Source: Pseudomonadota bacterium
GTDB taxonomy: Bacteria > Pseudomonadota > Gammaproteobacteria > Burkholderiales > Burkholderiaceae_C
DNA: 20,594 bases
NCBI GenBank assembly: GCA_023415035.1
Contig: JAEZLX010000162.1
Coordinates: forward strand, 1 to 20,594
Reading direction: 5' to 3'
In this document: in pieces, positions 16,405-20,594 of the stretch
Layout of the letters: each line of letters begins with the position of its first letter
Position numbering within the stretch: the stretch's first letter is position 1
The notes under the pieces: model-generated
The model's database searches: none
What the model saw: only the letters and a program-made list of their open reading frames with translations
Told to the model about the DNA's origin: nothing
Made by a program: the position numbers and the translations under genes

Positions 16405-16426
16405 GACCGGCTTGTGGAACCCGGTC
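16405..16426 (+). promoter_or_regulatory. Alternative hairpin competing with the aroK-proximal terminator
   Basis: GACCGG at 16405-16410 can pair with CCGGTC at 16421-16426, the same segment that forms the left arm of the terminator-like hairpin. A third option pairs GCCGG (16392-16396) with CCGGC (16407-16411). These mutually exclusive pairings resemble an attenuator with terminator and antiterminator forms. Confidence 0.4.
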
Positions 16427-16443
16427 TTTGACCGGGTTTTCTT
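16418..16443 (+). terminator. Strong intrinsic-terminator-like hairpin directly before aroK
   Basis: AACCCGGTC (16418-16426) pairs with GACCGGGTT (16430-16438) around a TTT loop, giving a perfect 9-bp stem, followed by TTCTTTCT. It is the best terminator-shaped structure in the window and probably closes the pil-lipoprotein transcript. The aroK ATG follows only 14 nt after the stem, so aroK must be transcribed either through it or from a start inside this gap. A weak TTTTGC (16353-16358)/CACAAT (16375-16380) pair at 16 bp is the only promoter candidate I found upstream of the hairpin. Confidence 0.75.
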
Positions 16444-16452
16444 TCTCCAACT

Positions 16453-17013
16453 ATGAAACAGGTGGGCGCGATTGCATTGGTGGGCATGCCGGGTTCCGGC
16501 AAGTCCACCGTAGGCAGACAGCTGGCCAGGCGCCTGAAGCTGGAATTCGTCGATTCCGACCAACTGATCGAAGAGCGGCTGGGGTGCTCGATCCGGACCT
16601 TTTTCGACCGTGAGGGCGAAGTGGCGTTCCGTGACGTCGAGCAGGCGGTGATCGACGAGCTGACGGGGCGCGATGGTCTTGTGCTGTCCACCGGAGGCGG
16701 AACGGTGCTTCGGCCACTGAACCGCCAGCATCTGCATGCGCGCTGCCAGGTGGTGTATCTGCGCTCCTCGCCGGAGGAGGTGTTCCGTCGCGTGCGGCAC
16801 GACCGCAACCGGCCCCTGCTGCTGGTGGACGACCCCATGCAGAAGCTGCGCGACATGTACCAGGTGCGCGATCCGCTTTATCGGCAGACGGCGCATTTCG
16901 TGATCGACACCGGCCGTCCGTCGGTGGCGACGCTGGTGAACATGATCACCATGCAGCTGGAGCTTTCAGGGCGTCTGCCGCCCAGTCCGGCCTCCCGCCA
17001 GCAGGGCCGCTGA
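16453..17013 (+). CDS. aroK: Shikimate kinase
   Basis: AroK phosphorylates shikimate at the 3-hydroxyl with ATP, the fifth step of the pathway to chorismate, in the cytoplasm. The 186-residue protein begins with the Walker A loop GMPGSGKST (residues 11-19). Shikimate-binding residues are evident in [10 protein letters not shown] (Asp34, Asp36), Arg60 of AFRDVE, and STGGGTV (79-85). The lid is RHDRNRPLL, followed by [14 protein letters not shown]. Length is normal for the family, with a short proline-rich tail. A 25-nt gap leads to aroB, so the two shikimate genes are probably co-transcribed. Confidence 0.96.
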   Translation: MKQVGAIALVGMPGSGKSTVGRQLARRLKLEFVDSDQLIEERLGCSIRTFFDREGEVAFRDVEQAVIDELTGRDGLVLSTGGGTVLRPLNRQHLHARCQVVYLRSSPEEVFRRVRHDRNRPLLLVDDPMQKLRDMYQVRDPLYRQTAHFVIDTGRPSVATLVNMITMQLELSGRLPPSPASRQQGR

Positions 17014-17038
17014 CGGGTCTGTCCACTACACTTGCGCA

Positions 17039-18151
17039 ATGACGACTTTGCTTGCGCACGAAACGGTCTCCATCGACCTCGGCGACCGCCGTTATGACAT
17101 CGTAATCGGCAGCGGCCTGCTGCAGGATCCGGCCACGTTTGAAGGACTGTCCCGATCGGCCACGGCCGTCATCGTGACGAACGAAACGGTGGCTCCGCTC
17201 TACCTCGAAACCCTGCAAAAGGCCATTGCGCCGCTGCACCAGGCTGTGCATGTGGTGGTGTTGCCGGATGGCGAAGCCTTCAAGACCTGGGACACGCTGA
17301 ACCGGATCTTTGACGTGATGCTCGTCAAGGGATGCGACCGCAAGACGGTGCTGTACGCGCTCGGCGGCGGGGTGATCGGCGACATGACGGGCTTCGCCGC
17401 TGCCTGTTACATGCGCGGGGTGCCCTTCGTCCAGGTGCCGACGACGCTGCTGGCCCAGGTGGACTCCTCGGTTGGGGGCAAGACGGCCATCAACCACCCG
17501 ATGGGCAAGAACATGATCGGCGCGATCTACCAGCCGCAGCGCGTGGTCTGCGACATTGGTGCATTGGCGACGCTGCCGCGCCGGGAGCTGTCGGCGGGGC
17601 TGGCCGAGGTTATCAAGTACGGACCGATCCATGACATGGATTTCATGGCGTGGGCGGAGGCGAACATCGATGCGCTGATGGCCTTGGACCGGGATGCGCT
17701 GGCCCATGCGGTCCGACGCAGTTGCGAGATCAAGGCGGCGGTCGTGGGGCAGGACGAGCGCGAGTCCGGTCTGCGCGCGATCCTGAACTTCGGGCATACC
17801 TTCGGGCACGCCATCGAAGCGGGTCTGGGCTTCGGTGTCTGGTTGCATGGCGAGGCCGTCGGTGCCGGCATGGTGATGGCGGCCGAGCTGTCGCGGCGGC
17901 TCGGTCTGGTGGACGACGCGTTCGTGGAACGCCTGCGTCATCTGCTGTCCCGGGTGGGGCTGCCGGTCAAAGGCCCCGTCATCGACCCGGCGCGCAATGC
18001 GCAGTGTTATCTGGAGCACATGCGCGTGGACAAGAAGGCCGAGGCAGGTGACATCCGCTTCGTGCTCATCGACGGGCCAGGCAAGGCGGTGGTCCGCGGC
18101 GCGCCCGATGCGCTGGTCGCGGAGGTCATCGACCATTGCTGTGCCGGTTGA
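17039..18151 (+). CDS. aroB: 3-dehydroquinate synthase
   Basis: AroB converts DAHP to 3-dehydroquinate, the second shikimate-pathway step, using NAD and a divalent metal. The 370-residue protein shows the NAD-binding [11 protein letters not shown] (about 109-119), [20 protein letters not shown] (133-152) and [11 protein letters not shown]. The probable metal ligands are Glu190 (GLAEVIKYG), His253 ([10 protein letters not shown]) and His270 (LHGEAV). These are all family hallmarks. The start ATG has no strong ribosome-binding site. The next gene, dgt, starts six bases after the stop, suggesting one transcript from aroK onward. Confidence 0.97.
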   Translation: MTTLLAHETVSIDLGDRRYDIVIGSGLLQDPATFEGLSRSATAVIVTNETVAPLYLETLQKAIAPLHQAVHVVVLPDGEAFKTWDTLNRIFDVMLVKGCDRKTVLYALGGGVIGDMTGFAAACYMRGVPFVQVPTTLLAQVDSSVGGKTAINHPMGKNMIGAIYQPQRVVCDIGALATLPRRELSAGLAEVIKYGPIHDMDFMAWAEANIDALMALDRDALAHAVRRSCEIKAAVVGQDERESGLRAILNFGHTFGHAIEAGLGFGVWLHGEAVGAGMVMAAELSRRLGLVDDAFVERLRHLLSRVGLPVKGPVIDPARNAQCYLEHMRVDKKAEAGDIRFVLIDGPGKAVVRGAPDALVAEVIDHCCAG

Positions 18152-18157
18152 GCGCGC

Positions 18158-19357
18158 ATGGGGGAGTCGCTCATCACGGACGTTGCCATGCGGGCGGAGG
18201 GGCTGCTCGCGCCTTATGCGGCGCATTCCTCGCGCAGCCGCGGCAGGCGGCATCCCGAGCCGGGGGCACCCACGCGCACGGATTTCCAGCGCGACCGCGA
18301 CCGCATCATCCATTCGACGGCGTTCCGCCGGCTGGTCTACAAGACACAGGTGTTCCTCAACCACGAGGGTGACCTGTTCCGCACGCGCCTGACCCATTCG
18401 CTGGAAGTGGCTCAGCTGGGGCGCAGCATAGCGCGGCCTTTGGGGTTGAGCGAGGATCTGGTGGAGGCCATCGCGCTGGCGCATGACCTGGGGCACACGC
18501 CGTTCGGCCACGCAGGCCAGGATGCGCTCAACGAGTGCATGCGGGAGGCTGGCCGTCAGGCAGGCCTGGCGGACGAAGAGCTCCAAGGGTTCGAGCACAA
18601 CCTGCAAAGCCTGCGCGTGGTCGACAGGCTGGAAGAGCGTTATCCGGGATTCGATGGGTTGAACCTGACCTTCGAGACCCGGGAGGGCATCCTCAAGCAT
18701 TGCTCACGCAGCGCGGCGCTGTATCTGGAGAAAGTGGACGGCACGGGCGTGGCGCGGCGCTTTCTCGAGGGAGGTTCGCCGACGCTCGAGGCGCAGCTGT
18801 GCAATCTGGCCGACGAGATCGCGTACAACGCGCACGACATCGACGACGGCGTGCGTTCCGGGCTGTTGTCGTGGGAGCAGTTGCAGGAGGTGCCGCTGGT
18901 GGCGCGCTATCGCGCGCAGGCCGTGAAGGCACACCCCGGGTTGGGTGGCCGGCGGCTGCTGTTCGAGACCATCCGGCTGATGCTCAGCGATCAGGTTTAT
19001 GACGTCATTGCCCAGACGCGCGAGCGGATCCTTGCCGGGGGCATTGCCGATGTCGATGATGTCCGGAGGTCTGGGCCGCTGGTGGCGTTTTCCGACGGGA
19101 TGCGCCTGGCTTCGGTCGAGCTCAAGCGCTTCCTGTTCCGCAATCTGTATCGCCACCCCCAGGTCATGGAGATGACGGGCAAGGGGCAGCGGATTGTCCG
19201 CGAACTGTTTTCCGCCTACCTAGCGCAGCCATCGGAATGGCCTGCGCCCCCGGAAGGACGTAGGCCGAGGGCTGTGGCCGATTACATTGCCGGCATGACC
19301 GACCGGTTTGCCATCCGAGAGCACGAACGTCTGTACGGCGTGTCCCTTTTCCCATGA
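18158..19357 (+). CDS. dgt: Deoxyguanosinetriphosphate triphosphohydrolase-like protein (dGTPase, HD domain)
   Basis: Dgt-family enzymes split dNTPs, classically dGTP, to the nucleoside and inorganic triphosphate. The 399-residue protein carries the HD-domain metal site: His80 in RLTHSLEV, His109-Asp110 in [11 protein letters not shown], and Asp219 in [15 protein letters not shown]. The N-terminal [20 protein letters not shown] stretch is also family-typical. The length fits the shorter dGTPase-like class common in betaproteobacteria rather than the longer E. coli Dgt, so the exact nucleotide preference is uncertain. It follows aroB with a 6-bp gap and overlaps the next transporter gene by ATGA. 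Confidence 0.93.
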   Translation: MGESLITDVAMRAEGLLAPYAAHSSRSRGRRHPEPGAPTRTDFQRDRDRIIHSTAFRRLVYKTQVFLNHEGDLFRTRLTHSLEVAQLGRSIARPLGLSEDLVEAIALAHDLGHTPFGHAGQDALNECMREAGRQAGLADEELQGFEHNLQSLRVVDRLEERYPGFDGLNLTFETREGILKHCSRSAALYLEKVDGTGVARRFLEGGSPTLEAQLCNLADEIAYNAHDIDDGVRSGLLSWEQLQEVPLVARYRAQAVKAHPGLGGRRLLFETIRLMLSDQVYDVIAQTRERILAGGIADVDDVRRSGPLVAFSDGMRLASVELKRFLFRNLYRHPQVMEMTGKGQRIVRELFSAYLAQPSEWPAPPEGRRPRAVADYIAGMTDRFAIREHERLYGVSLFP

Positions 19358-20594
19358 GTGCAGTTTCCGTGAAGACAGGCAGCCGGGGCGTGCCCGGGGA
19401 CAGCCAGCCGGCAGGCGGCGCCGGTCATGCCGGCCGTGACGCGGCGATCGTGATCCTGACGGGCGTCGTCAGTGCCATGCATGTCGGCAAGCTGCCCGTG
19501 GCCATCCCGGCGCTGCAACAGGATCTGGGGCTGTCGCTGGTGACGGCGGGTTTCCTGCTGTCGCTGGTGCAGATGGCGGGCATGGTGATTGGCCTGTTCA
19601 TCGGGTTGCTGGCGGACCGCGTCGGGCCGCGCAGCGTGATGCTGGCCGGATTGCTGCTGCTCGCGGCGTCGAGCATCGTTGGTGCGCTCGCGCAAACGGT
19701 CACCCAGTTGCTGTGGTGCCGTGCGGGTGAAGGGCTGGGTTTTCTGCTGTCGGTGTTGCCGGGGCCTGCATTGATGCGTCAGGTGGTTGCCCATCCGAGG
19801 ACGCTGTCGCGCTCGCTGGGCTGGTGGGGGGCGTACATGCCGGCCGGCACGGCGTCGGCGATGCTGTTGGGTGCATGGCTCATCGGCGGGATCGGCTGGC
19901 GTGGCGTGTGGGTGTTGCTGGGCCTGGTGAGCGCCATTTGCGCAGTTCTGCTGTGGCGGTGTGTCGCGACGGTGCCGGTAGCGAAGGGCGGCGACGGCTT
20001 TGGCCCGAGGCTGCTGCGAACGCTGCGCGCGCCAGGGCCCTGGCTGGCGGCGGTGGCCTTCTTCCTGTACTCGGGGCAGTGGCTCGCGGTGGTGGGCTTC
20101 CTGCCTACCATATATAAGGATGCGGGGTTTTCGGCCGGTGCGATCGGTTTGCTCAGTGCGCTGGCGGCCGGCATCAACATGTCGGGCAACATTGGCGCGG
20201 GGCGGTTGCTGGCGCGGGGGGCTGTACCAGGGGTGGTTCTGGCTTCGGGATACATCTTCATGGGGCTTGGTGCGGCGCTGGCGTTCGGATTGCAGGGCCA
20301 TCCCCTGTGGCAGTACGCGGGGGTGTTGCTCTTCTCGAGCGTGGGGGGCCTGATCCCCGGCACGCTGTTCGGCATGTCGATGAAGCTGGCGCCGACAACG
20401 GATACGGTTTCCACGACAGTGGGCTGGATGCAGCAATGGTCGTCGCTGGGGCAGTTTGCCGGACCACCGGTGGTGGCGGCTCTGGCGGTGTGGGCTGGAG
20501 GCTGGCACCAGACCTGGATCGTGAGCGCGGCTTGCGCGCTGGTGGGGGTGAGCCTGGCGGTGCTTCTGCAGCGTCTGTGGCAGCGTCGCGGGGG
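19354..20594 (+). CDS. Major facilitator superfamily transporter, 3' end outside the window
   Basis: The frame opens at the ATG that overlaps the dgt stop and stays open for 413 codons to the window edge. After a soluble, glycine-rich N-terminus of about 28 residues the protein is a run of some twelve hydrophobic segments. [18 protein letters not shown], after the second segment, is the MFS motif A loop, and [19 protein letters not shown] resembles the motif C region of helix 5. A basic break near residue 210 separates the two halves. It resembles cyanate/nitroimidazole-type (CynX/NimT) carriers in general look, but I cannot name a substrate. The last visible residues are basic ([10 protein letters not shown]), so the stop is probably close. 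Overlap with dgt suggests joint expression. Confidence 0.85.
   Translation, partial: MSAVSVKTGSRGVPGDSQPAGGAGHAGRDAAIVILTGVVSAMHVGKLPVAIPALQQDLGLSLVTAGFLLSLVQMAGMVIGLFIGLLADRVGPRSVMLAGLLLLAASSIVGALAQTVTQLLWCRAGEGLGFLLSVLPGPALMRQVVAHPRTLSRSLGWWGAYMPAGTASAMLLGAWLIGGIGWRGVWVLLGLVSAICAVLLWRCVATVPVAKGGDGFGPRLLRTLRAPGPWLAAVAFFLYSGQWLAVVGFLPTIYKDAGFSAGAIGLLSALAAGINMSGNIGAGRLLARGAVPGVVLASGYIFMGLGAALAFGLQGHPLWQYAGVLLFSSVGGLIPGTLFGMSMKLAPTTDTVSTTVGWMQQWSSLGQFAGPPVVAALAVWAGGWHQTWIVSAACALVGVSLAVLLQRLWQRRG

Larger units (their letters stand above)
16367..16456 (+). other. Possible 29-codon leader ORF overlapping the aroK start
   Basis: An ATG at 16367 opens a frame of 29 codons that ends with TGA at 16454-16456, overlapping the aroK ATG as ATGA. 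A second in-frame ATG at 16403 would give 17 codons ([17 protein letters not shown]), which hold one Trp and three Phe codons spread across the hairpin arms. No ribosome-binding site is visible before either ATG, so translation is not shown. The arrangement would allow coupling to aroK or an attenuation-type sensor. It may be chance. Confidence 0.3.

Noticed and set aside
16367..16456. Calling the small frame before aroK a confirmed leader-peptide gene
   Set aside because: No ribosome-binding site is visible and short frames arise often; it is kept only as a candidate.
16946..18700. Minus-strand open frame of 584 codons across aroB and dgt
   Set aside because: It crosses two convincing genes, has no recognisable motif and begins and ends without regard to gene borders.

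Overview
The window is GC-rich chromosomal DNA, almost wholly coding, and reads as an ordinary core-genome stretch of a Gram-negative betaproteobacterium. Burkholderiales is most likely, perhaps Alcaligenaceae-like; the family assignment is inference from gene content and order. Supporting signs are System II cytochrome c maturation (ResB/CcsA) beside a dihaem cytochrome c4, an lptM-lysA pair divergent from cyaY, a mrcA gene divergent from pilMNOPQ, and aroK-aroB-dgt downstream of pilQ. I saw no mobile element, CRISPR array, tRNA or rRNA.

Layout. 1-195 (-): the N-terminal part of the ribosome-assembly GTPase EngB, cut by the window edge. 292-6201 (+): a redox and envelope block with cytochrome c4, resB, ccsA, and the periplasmic methionine-sulfoxide repair pair msrP-msrQ. 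6202-7746 (-): lptM then lysA, transcribed toward msrQ. 7759-8088 (+): cyaY, whose start codon is 12 bp from that of lptM. 8078-10501 (-): mrcA (penicillin-binding protein 1A), whose 3' end overlaps that of cyaY. 10502-10781: a divergent regulatory region with a perfect TATAAT on the mrcA side, two 15-bp palindromes, and an extended -10 on the pil side. 10782-15901 (+): pilMNOPQ, with ATGA overlaps at three of its four junctions. 15936-16349 (+): an unrecognised small lipoprotein with an Ig-like look. 16350-16452: a leader with a strong terminator-like hairpin, a competing hairpin and a small overlapping ORF. 16453-19357 (+): aroK, aroB, dgt. 19354-20594 (+): a major facilitator transporter that runs off the window.

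How the genes work together. ResB-CcsA export and attach haem to c-type cytochromes such as the adjacent c4. MsrQ, a haem membrane protein, passes electrons to the molybdoenzyme MsrP. LptM assists outer-membrane LPS-transport assembly, LysA makes lysine from meso-diaminopimelate (itself a peptidoglycan precursor), and PBP1A builds peptidoglycan. PilM-N-O-P form the inner-membrane alignment complex that links the type IV pilus motor to the PilQ secretin. AroK and AroB serve the shikimate pathway, and Dgt controls dGTP.

No wholly new system stands out. The parts most worth a second look are the aroK leader, the pilQ-adjacent lipoprotein, the repeated placement of terminator-like hairpins just before start codons (resB, msrP, lysA, aroK), and the palindromes between mrcA and pilM.
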